The position numbers and the translations under genes were made by a program. The notes under the pieces were generated by a model. It had not been told where the DNA came from. It saw only the letters and a program-made list of their open reading frames with translations, and ran no database searches. A stretch of DNA of 64,000 bases from Roridomyces roridus (lineage: Eukaryota; Basidiomycota; Agaricomycetes; Agaricales; Mycenaceae): positions 1,054,001 to 1,118,000 of the forward strand of contig JARKIF010000015.1 in NCBI GenBank assembly GCA_029378245.1, read 5' to 3'. Shown here piece after piece: positions 1 through 12,500 of the stretch. Positions within the stretch are counted from its first letter, which is position 1. Each line of letters opens with the position of its first letter.

Positions 1-1808
1 CAAGGGCAGTGCATTCAGAACAGCGTTGATGATAGGCTCATGCTCTGAGCAAATCTGCGGAATGCAGACACTGTGCGTGGAGTCGTGCTTTACCAAATTC
101 CACATCAGTTTGCAGATAGGAGATCGCATTTCCTCGCGCTGTGAACCGAGCAAAGGCGGGACATTTTCGAGAACGGTTGTCGCCATAAGAGTGGACTCCC
201 CAGAGTGAGACTGTTGCGTCCTCCGATTCAAGGCATACACTGCCTTTATGACGATATCTTCGCTATCGTCCCTGTTTGAAGAAAGGAAGGGGGAAACGTA
301 AATTAGCGTAAATATTCGGACGCCATGTTGACTTGCTTCAAAAAGTTACACAGCATTTGGAGGATTGACTGTGAGGAGGTATTGTATACAGCTAAATTTC
401 CCACCAGCTGGCAAGTGCGATATCGAATGTGGTGAACCTTTGAGTAGACTAATACGGGTAGATGCTCCAATATGTTTGCCCGGAGGATGGCAGCTAGATC
501 TGCCCGATGTTCGGAAACTTGGGCCAGCGCAAGGACTGTTTTTTTAACCACAGCACCGTCCGTGTTCCTGGAGTGCAGTGTCAACGTTATCGCAAGAGAG
601 TACATCGCTGTGAACTTGCTGTATGTCGACCAGCAAATCTTTCATTGGGATTTCTGCCAGAACAGCTGACAGAGACGATGGGTCTCTTGGTGCCAGAGGT
701 TTGCAGAGATCCCTCAGATAATTGGCGGGTGTATCTAATGTGAAAATGGATGCTGCAAGTTGTCGACGCTGAGTTGCTTGATGCAGAGCGGAGGCGGCGT
801 GTTCCCTGACACCTTCGTCTTCGTCCCTGAATGTATTGTGGGTAGTTTTTAAGTCAGGTTGACAGAATTGAGAGCGGGCCACTCACCATAATAGCAAGTT
901 CAACAGCTTGGATACCGGAAATATTTGAAGAATGAGTTCCGTCGCAAACTCGAATTTGGTGAAGTGAGCTATAGACTGACACGTCCACCCTCTGATGGAT
1001 GGGCTGCGTGCCTGAAGCAAAGTGACCAAGGGTGAGTCTCTCTGGGGAGACAACACATAGCTAGATAAGGCAGCCACAATTTCTTGCACGAGATCTTCGG
1101 AGTCAGGAAACCCTAGATCGCTGAGAAGGTCTGAGTGGGTACACGAATGGAATGTGGATCAAAACATGCCTCGAAATGAACACCATACGCATTTTTCGGC
1201 GGGAGAGAGTCCATTTTAAATTTGGCATCAATACCAATGATAACCCGCAAGTATAGGCCAGCAGACTGTCGAGGAGCCACATCATTTTCCCCCGAAGATT
1301 CTCATCAGCCCATAGATGTGGAACCTGGTCCAACAAGGGAGAATACATTATCTGTTTTGCATCATCCGGGCTCCAACGAGCTCGTTCATTGAGATGCTGG
1401 AGGACCATTATTTGCGTCCGAAGGGATACATATTTGCATCTACCCGCGATTCAACGAACTCGTCGGGTCGGATGGGCATGAGGCTCACAACAGGTAGGAC
1501 AAGAGGTCCTCCATCACAGGTTGGGAGAGCCTTGCTGCACGATTCCACTCGATGAGTTGAACAGCCTGTCGGTGGTACATGAATCTCATCAAGGGCTTGG
1601 ACGCCGCATGAAGGTTGATCGTCGGGCCCGACTTGAGCAAGGGGTTACTGTCAGACCACCAGCTATAGATGCTGAGGCGGGAGACCTGACGCTCGAGGTG
1701 GCATAGAATGTGGTGAGAGGGGACTGGGCAGGGGACGCACAGCCGGCAGGAGCCTTCTTCTACTTCTGGAATATGCACAGCTCTCCGCAAGCTGTCCGAC
1801 AGCCTCAT
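1..1808 (-). CDS. ARM-repeat protein (paralogue A), partial at the left edge, start codon suspect
   Basis: Multi-exon armadillo-repeat gene of the family that also occupies 2237-4328, 4845-7363, 21407-23790 and 31363-32587. It begins with the family's N-terminal block (SIYSWWSDSNP, then GPTINLHAA, KPLMRFMYHRQA; about 1485-1700). Helical ARM modules follow near 1240-1435, 883-1089, 544-840, 303-605 and 1-270, each roughly one exon and often ending in LL(N/R) before the intron. The left-most module contains PICKLMWNLVKH, as in the paralogues, and runs off the window, so the C-terminus is missing. Oddity: the ATG at 1702-1704 that matches the start of paralogue B (MPPLERQ) is out of frame here because two bases are missing just after it; the open frame reaches an upstream ATG at 1808. 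ARM repeats usually form protein-binding superhelices; the partner is unknown. Family call firm, exon borders approximate. Confidence 0.75.
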
Positions 1809-2236
1809 GAGAAGAAGCCTTGCCGGCCTGACCCGAACCCCGACTTTTTGCCCGCCGATCTGATCTGATAAGCTTTACTCCTCATGCTCGGAAATGCAGC
1901 GGCCAGCATTACAGTAAGTACTAATTGCTTGCTCAAATAGTGGTCACTGCGCTGTGGCTCCGGCGTCTGCCTTCCTGTTGTCCACCTCTAAGAAGTAGGT
2001 GTTTGTTCAACGGGACGGTGTTTATGTAAGTACGTATCCGTCCGTCTCGTTAAGCGCCCAGAAAGCCTAGTCCGAAGGGCAGGGTCGAGCGTAGTTATCG
2101 GTTGCAACTGACCGTGGCATATGTAAGTGACCGACCGCAGAGTCACCGCGTTGGTGGAAGAAAAGCCGGATCGATCATTAGTCGCTGGCTGATTGAATTC
2201 TTGAAACCCCATGCATTTCCCAAATCTGGCCGACGA

Positions 2237-4328
2237 CTACTGGGATGGATGGACAGAGGAAGCGACATCAGCTCTTGCAAGGATATTCCTCTGGATGGCC
2301 GCAGTTTGATTCCGTGTCCAAGAATCTTTCAGACCCCGCAAAACCCCAAGGGCACGAAGTTCCACCGGAACGCCCTTGTAGGACCGGCTAATCCGACCGA
2401 GGGTGTAGATCGCTCTCATACATTCCGAGGTTTTCCATTATGGTGCAGGCGGACTGACGGAATTCGGGGTTCTTTGATGAAAGGAGCGCGGAGAGGTATC
2501 GACGCAAGTCACGAGAAGCGACAAGAGCCTCTGCGCCGGCTGGGCACCAGGAAAATCGAGCAATGGTTTGAGCTAGTGGCCTCACGATTGTGTCGTCCGT
2601 AGCTCTATCGAGAACTTGATTACTGCCAATTTTACCGCGAAGGAAAAAAAAAATGAACTGACGTGATAGGCTCCTCCACCTCGTCAGCCAATGCACTCAG
2701 AACTGCATTGATGACGGGTTGCGAGCCGACCTTCCCACGGAGGTCCCGCTGTTCACATTCATGCTTTACCAAATTCCAGATCAACTTGCAGATGGGATAT
2801 CCGAGCTCCGCCCGTTGTATACGGAGCAGCCGGGGAAGTTTGCCAAGAAAATTTGTGACTACAAGAGTCGCGACCCCGTCCTGCTGAAGGTGTTCGGATA
2901 TTCGATTGAGGACATACACTGCTCTTATGACAATGTCTTCATTGCTGTCCCTGGTTGTTCATGAAACCAACATTAGTGGCAGTGAGGACGTAGGGAAGGA
3001 ATGACTCGCCTCAAGAGCTCGCACAGCATTCTTTGAACTAGATTTTCTACCAGTTCGCATGTCCGAGATCTGATGTCCAATGATTTGAAAGAGAGCAACG
3101 CTGGAGCACTTTGCAGTACGCCTGATTCGACGATGGCAGCTGGGCCTTGGGTCTCTTGGCAAATTTGAACTAACTTGAGGACCGTTTGTCCGATGAGTGC
3201 CTTGTCCATGTGCCTGAAACGATTCAAATTTCCACTATACTATTGGGGGGGGGGAACATATAGAACTCACTCCACGTCGGCAAACCAGGTCCCCATCGGT
3301 ATCTCTTCCAGGAGCATTGATATCGAGTGGTGGCCTTCGAGTCTTGCCAGACCCTCGCATAGTTTCTTCACAGAATTGTAGAGCATAGCTGCTTCGACGA
3401 TGGATGCTGCAACTTCCCAACGCTCGAGCCCGAGTGCCAGAGCGTACACGGCCTGGTCAACAATACTCTTCGTCCCTGCTCATATAGAATTCGAAGTCAG
3501 GGGGACGGTAGCACACGCGAGAAGAAGACACTCGCCGTAGTAATTTAACCAGCTCAGCCGCCGGGAATATCCAATTTTCCGGAGCACCGGGATCGTCCTG
3601 GAAGAAATAGATGATAACATTACATACCCACCATCTCATTATGCCGATTGTTGGATGAAAGGAGTGTCACCAAGGGGTGTTGGCCGGGACCATCTTCTTG
3701 TGAGAGCCTGGCTTGGATGGACAACGCTGACGTGACTTGCAGAGACAGGTCTTCGGAGATGGGACTGAAACAGGTGAGTAGACGGAACCGAGTCTGGACT
3801 GCTGCTTGAACGCACTCTCCATGAAGGACTTGAGGGTGCTCATGGGCGTCGATGGCCCGGGTATCCCGCAACTATGAGCTAAGAGACTTTGGACCAACGA
3901 AACCGTTGGTATTCGGAGATCCTCCTCGGCCAGTAGCTCGGGAACTTGACCAGGAGGGGAGAATGCTGCATGTCTCGTGCGCCGTTCGAGTCCCAAAGTG
4001 CTCGATGGCACAGATGCTCGAGGACCATCGTTTGCGTGCGACGAGCTACATATTTGCATCTACACACATTAGAGAACTGATCGGTTATGTAGGAGGAACC
4101 AGAGACTCACAACAGATAGGAGGAGAAATCCTCCAAGACAGATGGGGAAAGACGTATTGAGCGATTCGACTCGATGAGCGTAAGCGCCTGCCGGTGGTAC
4201 ATGAGTCTCATCAACGGTTTCGCGGCCACATGAAGGTTGATCGTCGGGCCCGAGTGCACCAAGGGATTACTGTCAGACCACCAGCTGTAGATGCTGGGGC
4301 GGGTGTCCTGACGCTCGAGAGGTGGCAT
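2237..4328 (-). CDS. ARM-repeat protein (paralogue B)
   Basis: Complete-looking member of the ARM array. The start at 4326-4328 gives MPPLERQDTRPSIYSWWSDSNP in frame and is the best reference for the family's start. The N-terminal block (GPTINLHVAAKPLMR, MYHRQALTLIE) lies in 4107-4328. ARM modules follow: 3879-4067 (CKYVARRTQTMVLEHL), 3457-3640, 3267-3449 (EVAASIVEAAMLYN), 2973-3227 (GQTVLKLVQICQETQG), 2632-2919 (YPICKLIWNLVKH), 2388-2660 (SACTIMENLGMYE) and a last exon near 2237-2419 (AIYTLGRISRSYKG). Each module is separated from the next by a short GT-AG intron. It is transcribed in the same direction as its neighbours A and C, consistent with tandem duplication. ARM superhelices normally bind protein partners; no catalytic motif is seen. 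Exon ends were not fixed to the base. Confidence 0.8.
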
Positions 4329-4844
4329 GGTGTGGAGTGAGATTGGGAGTGCGCAGCAGATGCACAGCACTCTACAGCTCGCAGTGACAGGATCATGATA
4401 CATTTTCCGGTTTTCGAAATGGACAGATCGACAAGTAGGCGTTGCCTTAACAAGTAGGCCGTGGCAATCGAACGGAATAGAAGAGGCCAGTGAGCGCCGG
4501 AGGCGATAAGTTGACATTGCCAATGAAGAAAGGAGGTGCAGCCGTGCCAGACGAGAAATCGGTGCGGATGGGAACTATTCCAGTGGGCGGGATGATGAAA
4601 GAGCACAAAGTCAAATCCAAGGGGGGAGTTGTCGGGCACACGTTGGGCACACGTCGTGGTCGGAAAGAGAGATTCATTGATGGGCTGATTCTAGTGATGC
4701 TGTGCAACAGCAATCCGGCACGGCAGCCGATCTCCCACGGTGCCCAAAAGTGGGATTCAAAACGTTCAATGTTTCGATCTCGGCCAGTCAATCCATACAC
4801 ATTGTTTACACACACGAGACCGGCTCGACCAACATGGCATTATA

Positions 4845-7363
4845 TCATAAAGCAAAATAGATCCCAAACTCCTCCGTACCCGCAACATTCTTCCTGATAA
4901 TGGATATCTGCTCCTCCAATTCTCCGGCTGGTTGCTCCACCTTCTGAAGAACTGCAATCACATCCGTTGGGCCCAGAGCCAGGACTCCATCTGGCCAAGT
5001 ACTGATCTGCGCGAGAGCGACGATTGCGTGGGCTCTGGTTGTTTCATCCGGCTCGCTAATCGTAAAGTAAGGGCTGGGACTTGTTGGATTAATCTGAAGA
5101 CTCACTGTAAAATCAGAACGAGTTGAGTGCAGAATTCTAGAGCCAGATGAACGGTAGATTCCCGGGAAGCCAACGTCTCCAGCAGGCTACACGATGCTCG
5201 GCGCACTGGAGCCGCTGAAGATCCAAGGAGCTCTGGAATATACGTGTTCCAAGCGCAGTCCGCGGCTAGCACGGATGCACCTTCGGACGACCGAGCAAGT
5301 CGTGATAGTGCATAAACTGCTTCCTCGACAAGTTCTTGATCGTTTTGCCTGTTTATATATGTATCAGTAAATTTCAGGATCTGGGAAAGCGGAGGTCGTG
5401 TTCGGCGCACCTGAATAAAAATAAAAAACGGGAGATTGGAACTGCTCGGAGAATTGCCGCCACCGAGGTTCTGTACACCGCCAAGTCACCGACAAGAATA
5501 CAAGCTTGGAGAAAGACGCGCTCGTTCTTCGACTCGAGTAGATTCTGTATATTCGAAGGGAAGGCTGCTCGGCCGGATGGGAAGGCTGCCAGGCGAACAA
5601 GTGCGTTAATTGCTGTGGCGAGGATATCATCATCCGCTTCACTGATTTACATAAAGTGTTGAGTGCCATGTTGAAGATATATGATTTGAAACTCACGACA
5701 GGAGGAGCGATGAGAGTTTCTGGATCGCATTCAACGCCAAGAGAGCGTACACGAAGGCTTGGTGGTTGGCCAAATTGCGAATAAGTGTGCAAACTTGACT
5801 TCGAACCTGCACATCGACAGAGTCCAGCAAGTCCAAGGCTTTTGACAGCACGTTGGCGCCGACAACAACGGCGGCGGCTTCAGGATCAGGGTCAAAGTTG
5901 GCAAGGCTGGCGAGCGCGTGCGTAGCTTCAGAGACCACACGTTGATCTATGTGACTGTCGGAACATTAGTCCGCAGGCTCGCACAAGCGCGCAAGACTTA
6001 CTGCATGAGTTCAAACAGTCTTTCAACTTGAATTCCAGAGGGCTCATACATCGCCACAGTTGCAACTAATCTGCACGTCTCGTATTGGACATCGGCATAC
6101 CGGGAGTTCAACAGTTCTGGTACGATCGGCAGCACCATTGCGCTGGCAAGTGCCGCCGCATTCCGGGAAACAGAGTGATGGACAAATCGTTTGGTTAGCG
6201 CCCGAATGGCGGCCGTCTGCACTGGAGCCGGCGAATATTTATCTCTAGTGAAACGGTCAATAAGTTGAACAAGAAACGACGGGACGATACTCGCTGTTGC
6301 AGGAGGCTACACAACCGTTCCACTGATATCCCCATCGTAAGAATCTCCCAGGCGGAAGGTTCATATTTCGTTAGATTCTCCGCTAGAAGATGGATACAAG
6401 AGCGGATATCTGGCTCAGGCGCGTAAAGTGTCTGGCGAATATCTGGCAGGACATTCGCGGCGAAAATGGCGTCCGCTCCCTCTGGATGAGCCGCAACTCG
6501 CGCTAGAGTTTGTGCGCCTCTGTAAACGAGCTCGACGTTCCCATTCTGATCCCTGCCTTGGAATTTAGCAAAGTTTCGTCGTGACTTCAAGGACGCACCG
6601 CAACAGACCCGCCAATTTCTCCACAAGAATGACGGATGCAGCCACGGGCTCGGACACCCAGGAGGCCCATGAACGTGTGCCTCCGTTATCCGGCAGCTTC
6701 GACTTGTCTGACTGGACGAATTGGACCAGCAATTCGGCGGTTTGTTCAGCGACCGCTTGATCAGGGACCCTGGTCAAGTGTTAGTTCTTTCGCTTCACCG
6801 AGGATCTGTAAGGGACACACCGCAAGAGGTTCGTCAGCTTTTCCATAAGGACTGTAGTTCCCTCCGCCATATCGTCGTTTGAACCGAAAGTCGAGAGGAG
6901 GCCGCGGCGCAGCAGATTCTGAGTTAATCGGCTGGTCGATGTTCGGATTAGCGCATGTGGCGATTCAAGAAGTTGAAAGATTTGGTCTAGAACGGTGGAA
7001 TGGAATATCGTTCTGGCGTCTTCCACTGATTCAGCCCTCTCTGCCAGGTGGTCGAGAACAAGTCGTTGGGTGCCAAGGGAGACGTATTTGCATCTGGGGG
7101 GAATCACTCAGTCAAAAGGTTAGCTATAACAGGAGGTTCACGCACAATAGATACGAAGAGTAAATCTCCAGCAGGGGCCTCGATAGTGGCCCACTCCCAT
7201 CCTTGGCAATGAAGCTAAGGGCTTGCCGATGATACATGAGCCGCATCAGAGGCTTGGTCGCAGTATGCAAGTTGATAGTGGGACCGCGTAGCATTGGGTT
7301 ACTGTCGGACCACCAGCTATGCACGCTGGCTGGGGTCTGGGGGCGTTCGCTGCGGGGTGGCAT
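4845..7363 (-). CDS. ARM-repeat protein (paralogue C)
   Basis: Third ARM paralogue in tandem. The chosen start at 7361-7363 gives MPPRSERPQTPASVHSWWSD, in frame with the conserved block (GPTINLHTATKPLMRLMYHRQA). Further exons encode CKYVSLGTQRLVLDHLAERA (about 6890-7100), modules at 6565-6777, 6250-6545, 5998-6222, 5700-5938, 5400-5650 and 5102-5410 (VEEAVYALSRLARSSEG), and a last exon 4845-5060 (RAHAIVALAQISTWPDG) ending at a stop at 4845. It is longer by one or two modules than paralogue B. The copia element at 7507 sits only about 145 bp upstream of this start, inside what should be the promoter, so expression may be altered. No enzyme motif; a protein-binding scaffold is the usual role of such repeats. 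Exon junctions are approximate. Confidence 0.78.
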
Positions 7364-7506
7364 GAGTGGACGGGAAGAGAATGCCGCTCGATCACAGCCT
7401 CGATAGACATAGCCGTCGTGGGATTGACGCGACAGCTTTCTTCTGATATGATTCCTTGTCATGGCACCCACTCGCAAACGTCTTGACGGTTAGAACGGTG
7501 GACAGT

Positions 7507-7751
7507 TGTTGGAATTAGTGCCTCGGGCAATCCGCCAGTCTGAGTAAGCCTCTGAGTAAGCTTGATATTTATGAGTCGAACTGACTCCAATTATGACTCC
7601 GTACTGACTCACAAGGCTGTACACCCAGTAGTATAAATGAGCCTGTATTCTGTACGCTAGGCTAACCAACTTATTTGAACACAACTACTATCTGCGTGAA
7701 TTCGGACGTCTCACCACGTCCAGTTACTTCCTCAATACATCTGCGCCAACA
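7507..7751 (+). repeat. 5' LTR of copia copy 1
   Basis: Direct repeat of 245 bp matching 12728-12972 with one T/C difference. It holds a TATA-like box (TATAAAT, 7632-7638) that probably starts the genomic RNA. Confidence 0.95.
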
Positions 7752-7766
7752 GGTTATGGGCCCCGG
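7752..7766 (+). promoter_or_regulatory. Primer-binding site, half-tRNA type
   Basis: The sequence GGTTATGGGCCCCGG immediately follows the 5' LTR. It is complementary to the anticodon stem-loop (CAU) of an initiator tRNA-Met rather than to its 3' end, the arrangement known for Drosophila copia, which is primed by a tRNA half-molecule. The second copia element has the same site at 43950. Confidence 0.75.
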
Positions 7767-7887
7767 CCTTTAACTATATTCACGCAGACACACTTGAGAA
7801 CTCGAACTCAAATTTAAACACATACACCGGAGATCTCTCTACGCCCTCTACTAGTAGTTTATCTCTATCCATTTTGTTACTGAATCT

Positions 7888-9060
7888 ATGGCACCCGAAA
7901 CATCCTCGCATCGAATTGAACTACTGAACGACGACAACTACCTGGCTTGGAAACGTCGCATTCTTGCTATACTCCGAGACAGAGATCTGCTCGAGTACGC
8001 CGATGGCACTGAGTTTAAGCCCGTACCCACCAACCCCTCTGCGCCTACCGCCGACGAAACGAAGGCAATCAAGGCTTGGGTGAAAGCGGACGGAAAGGCA
8101 CAAAGCCAGATTGAGCTGGCTCTGGGGGATTCCCAGATGGTGCATATCTCAGGAGCGTCGACTGCCGCTGAAATGTGGAGTCAGATTCGGATGGTTAAGG
8201 AGTCCCAAGGAACCTTGGGTCGTATGTCTTACAGGCGGCGATTGTATCGAACGATTGCTGATGAGGGGACCGATATTACCGAACACATCAAAGAGATGCG
8301 TACTATAAAGGATCATCTTCTGGCTATGGGCGATGAGGTGAAGGACGAAGATTTTATCATGGCATTGATCACGTCCCTCCCAGAAACTTGGGATCAATTT
8401 ACCTCGTCTCATTTGGCAACCAAGAATTTGAACCAGAAGGCTGCTGCTGCTGCACAGTCAAGTACCGGTAGTCCCTTGCCTGTTTCTCCGCCGCTTATGA
8501 CTTCTCTTGAGTTGATTTCATTGATTCTTGATGAAGATCGCAGGCGCAAGGAGAAGGCCGCTGAATCTGGAGGATCATCGGCAATGTTCTCTCGTAAAGA
8601 CCAGAGTAGTTCGGAGGAGACTTGCTTCAACTGCCAAAAGCCCGGCCACCGCGCGAAGGATTGTTTTGCGAAAGGAGGTGGAAAGGGGGGCCAATATCCA
8701 GCTCACTGGAAGAAGAAGTCTGAGAAGGGAAAGAAAGGTAAGCACACCGCAAATGTTAGTGCAACTGAAACTCCCGATAGCAATCATTATGGACTCACGG
8801 GATACGCCCAGTCCGATTCGCGTCCAATGCAGGACACTTGGTTGGCTGATTCAGGATGCTCAACTCACATTGCCAACAATCTCGCCTTGTTCCAGAATTA
8901 TACGCCCGTTGATGGCGAGACGATTACTGGTCTAGCAAACAACAAAGTAAAGGCACTGGGCAAAGGCACAGTGATCCTCGAGTCTACGGATGGAAAGTCA
9001 AATATAATTACTCTCCATGACACTTTGTACGCACCGGACGCAGTCAACAACCTATTCTGA
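7888..9060 (+). CDS. Copia gag and start of protease, truncated by an insertion
   Basis: 390-residue open frame. Residues about 1-170 resemble the copia-type gag polypeptide domain (LLNDDNYLAWKRRILAILRD; later TSLPETWDQF). A CCHC zinc knuckle (CFNCQKPGHRAKDC) lies near residue 248. The aspartic protease active site (LADSGCSTHI) lies near residue 318. The frame stops at TGA 9058-9060, two codons after NNLF, because an inverted-repeat element was inserted there. The stop straddles the element junction and is not an original gag-pol stop. Codon for codon the frame resumes at 9553 beyond the insertion. As it stands the product would be Gag plus an incomplete protease. Confidence 0.92.
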   Translation: MAPETSSHRIELLNDDNYLAWKRRILAILRDRDLLEYADGTEFKPVPTNPSAPTADETKAIKAWVKADGKAQSQIELALGDSQMVHISGASTAAEMWSQIRMVKESQGTLGRMSYRRRLYRTIADEGTDITEHIKEMRTIKDHLLAMGDEVKDEDFIMALITSLPETWDQFTSSHLATKNLNQKAAAAAQSSTGSPLPVSPPLMTSLELISLILDEDRRRKEKAAESGGSSAMFSRKDQSSSEETCFNCQKPGHRAKDCFAKGGGKGGQYPAHWKKKSEKGKKGKHTANVSATETPDSNHYGLTGYAQSDSRPMQDTWLADSGCSTHIANNLALFQNYTPVDGETITGLANNKVKALGKGTVILESTDGKSNIITLHDTLYAPDAVNNLF

Positions 9061-9552
9061 ATTAAGGTTCACCAGGGGTAGAGGTCTACCTCCGAAGGTC
9101 AGAGGTAAGGTCGACAGAGGTAGAGGTGGAGGTACGAACTAGCTGAAACCTCCCGACCTTTGACAGACCTTTGGAGGTTCAGAGGTACAGCAAGGTTTGG
9201 TTCAAACTGTTCAGAAATAGACTCGGAGACACTTTTTGGACCAGAACAGTTTTTTCTTGATGGCGATCAAATTTTGATCTGTGTTGATGATGATCACATT
9301 TGTCAAGAAATCATGACTCTGGTGGTCAAATTGAGCTGGTATAACATTGTAGGGCCAAGAAGATGAGTTTGGGTTCACAATTTTCAAAGTTCTGACTGAT
9401 TTTATGTGCCATCATGTCTTTTATCAGAAATTGATGGCACATCAGAGGTCCAGAGGTAAGGTAGAGGTCAACCTCTGAAGGGTCAGAGGTTTCGGAGGTA
9501 AGGGTAGAGGTAGGGCCACTCGTACCTCTACCTCTACCCCTGGTGAACCTTA
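9059..9552. mobile_element. Short inverted-repeat element inserted in copia copy 1
   Basis: The insert has terminal inverted repeats (TAAGGTTCACCAGGGGTAG at 9063; its complement ends at 9552) and is flanked by direct repeats of 8-9 bp ((A)CCTATTCT at 9050-9058 and 9552-9560). Many AGAGGT/ACCTCT subterminal repeats lie at both ends. There is no transposase, so it is non-autonomous. The duplication length and subterminal repeats fit hAT; a 9-bp reading would also fit Mutator-like elements. Four extra bases (GAAT) precede the left inverted repeat. Confidence 0.85.
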
Positions 9553-12500
9553 CCTATTCTCGGTCTCCCGCGCTGATGACGCCGGAGGCAGTTCAAATTT
9601 CAAGAACGGAAAGGTTGAAATTCTGGATAAAACTGGAGCTGTTGCACTCCAGGGGCATAAGCGACACAGACTTTACTGGCTCGACGTGAAAGCGAAGCCC
9701 GTAAACCAGGCAAATGTTGCCGAGTCAAATGACTCGAATTCCTGGCAATCCTGGCACAAGCGCTATGGACATGTGTCTAACTCGACATTGGAGTTGCTTG
9801 TCAAGAAGGGAGGTGTGGATGGACTCACCATTGATCCCGACAGCACTCCACTTGGCCAGTGTGAAACTTGTATCAAGTCCAAGATGCATCGCAAACCTTT
9901 CCCCAAGAAATCCTCCAATCGGTCCGAACAGCGTGGTGATGGTACTCACAGCGACCTCTGGGGTCCGGCTCGTACAAAGTCAACTGAGGGGAATTATTAT
10001 TATATCTCCTTCACCGACGACAAGACTCACCGAATCACAATTCTGTTTTTGAAGTCAAAAGACGAAGCAAAGCAGAAGGTTATCAACCATATCGAGTGGT
10101 TGGAACGGCAGTTCAACTGCAAACCTAAATGGATTCGTGTGGACGAAGGCCGTGAGTTCGTGAATGCGGAATTAAAAGCAGTGCTTGCCAAGAAAGGCAT
10201 CGAGATTCAAACCACTGCTCCGTACTCACAGTCACAGAATGGCGTGGCAGAACGCCTGAATCGGACACTCGTGGAATTGGCAAGAGCCATGCTGGAGGAG
10301 AGGAATCTTCCAAAGAGCCTGTGGGAATTAGCAGTCGTCCACGCTGCATATATTCGGAATCGGTCACCAACGAAAGCGTTACCGGAAGGGTTGACGCCCC
10401 ACGAGGCTTTTACAGGCGAAAAACCCAACGTTGCTCACTTTCAAGAATTTGGAACGGACGTCTGGATCTATCAAGAGCTCAAGAAAAACGGGAAACTGTT
10501 CGGGCATGCCAACAAATTTATCTTCGTGGGATACGAAGACGGCCCTCACGCTGTTCGCTATTATGATACGAAAACTCACAGGGTCAAAATATCGCGAAAC
10601 TTCACGTTCACGGAGCCGGATAAACCGATTACAGAGTTGAAATACTTTGAAGTTGATTCGGACGAACGGCAGCTTGAGGGGGAGTCATCGGGGAAGGGCA
10701 AACTGCCATCTCCGCAAACTTCAAAGCAACCTGGCACGAAGACGAAACCGAAACCACCCAACCCGGCCACCATACCCCTTCCTGCATCATCAGAATCGGA
10801 ATCCGACAATGAAGACAATGCTAACTCACCTGTCCCACTGCAAACGGCAGCACCATCGACCCCCGCTCGCACAGTTAAACCGGCTCCATCCAATACCAAG
10901 CTCGAGACTGTCTATGATAGCAGTCCCAATCGTCTCAACAACATCCCGCTGCGTAGATTGACACGTACCGTTGTCGATCACAACTACCGGCAGCTGGGGA
11001 ATCCAGATTCGCGTATGGGAAAAGCCCCGCGCACAAGTCGAGACGATAATTCAGCTTCCGAAGCGGTCGCTGATGCTGAAGAGGAGTCAATTGAACACGG
11101 AGCGCACTATGCACATCAAGCATCAGTGGGGGAAGTTACAACTGGAATCGACATACCCCGAAGTGTGCGCGAAGCGCGAGAGTCGCCGAAATGGCCTGAA
11201 TGGGAAAGTGCGATCAACACCGAACTCGGCACGTTGAGTCGCATGGGTACCTGGGAGCTCGAAGATTGCCCCAAGGACCGCAAGCCCGTTGGATTTAAAT
11301 GGGTATTTGACTTGAAAACCGACCAGAAAGGTCAGATCGTCAAGTACAAGGCCAGACTCGTCGCGAAGGGATACTCACAGATCCCCGGCATGGATTACTT
11401 CGACACCTTTTCTCCCGTCGTACGCCTTGAGTCCCTCAGAGCGCTATTAGCCGTCGCCGCTATCGAAGATTTAGAGATGAAGCAACTTGATGTCAAAGGA
11501 GCTTACCTCAATGGCGATCTCTCCGAGGAAATATATATGGCTCAGCCGCCAGGCTACGAAGACGGATCTGGCCGCGTCTGCCGACTCAAAAAGACGCTAT
11601 ATGGCCTCAAGCAGTCAGGCCGCGAATGGAATCGCAAACTGCACACCCTACTCACCAACCTAGGCTTCGAACGAATTGAAGTCGACCACGGCGTCTATAT
11701 GCGACGATTCAAGGATAAATTCATCGTCATTACCGTATGGGTAGACGACTTGCTGCTCTTCAGCAATAACCCAACGATGCTCAGTGCCGTGGAGACCGCG
11801 TTGAAGCAGGAAGTAGAGATCAACGACATCGGGGAACCTAAGAAATTAATCGGCATCGAAATCTACCGTGACAGACAAGCACGCACCATCCAGATCTCCC
11901 AAGAACATTATATCGACGGGATTTTGAAGCGCTTCGGGTACGAGAACATGTCCCCAGTCACCACGCCGATGGACCCCAACGTCGTACTCGAGAAATTCGA
12001 GAAATCCGGACAGACGACGGATGAGCGAGGCCGCAGCTACGCCGAGCACATGGGATCGTTGATCTGGCCAGCCACGATAAGTCGCCCAGATATCGCATTC
12101 GCAGTTGCGAGACTTGGCGCGTATGCCGCTAACCCTGGCCCAGCACACTGGACGGCGATGAAGAGAGTCTTCCGCTACTTGAAAGGGACGCGTCACCTGC
12201 GAATCACTTACGGCCCGATCACCGGCACGGCCACACCTGTCATGACGACACACGGAGCGTTTAGCGACGCCGACTTTGCTTCCAACCCCGACGACCGAAA
12301 GTCAGTATCGGGACATGTTTACATGCTCGGAGGAGGACCCATCGCATGGCACTCCAAGAAACAACCGACCGTTGCACTCAGCACCGCCGAAGCAGAATAT
12401 TCGGCTCTCACCGCTGCAACTCGACAAGCAATCTGGCTTCGTTATTTGTTCCAAGAACTCGGAATCGGAGGAAACGACCAACCTACCCTCATATACTCCG

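Noticed and set aside
11846..12253. 135-residue minus-strand frame inside copia pol
   Set aside because: Antisense to a well-supported reverse-transcriptase/RNase H frame.
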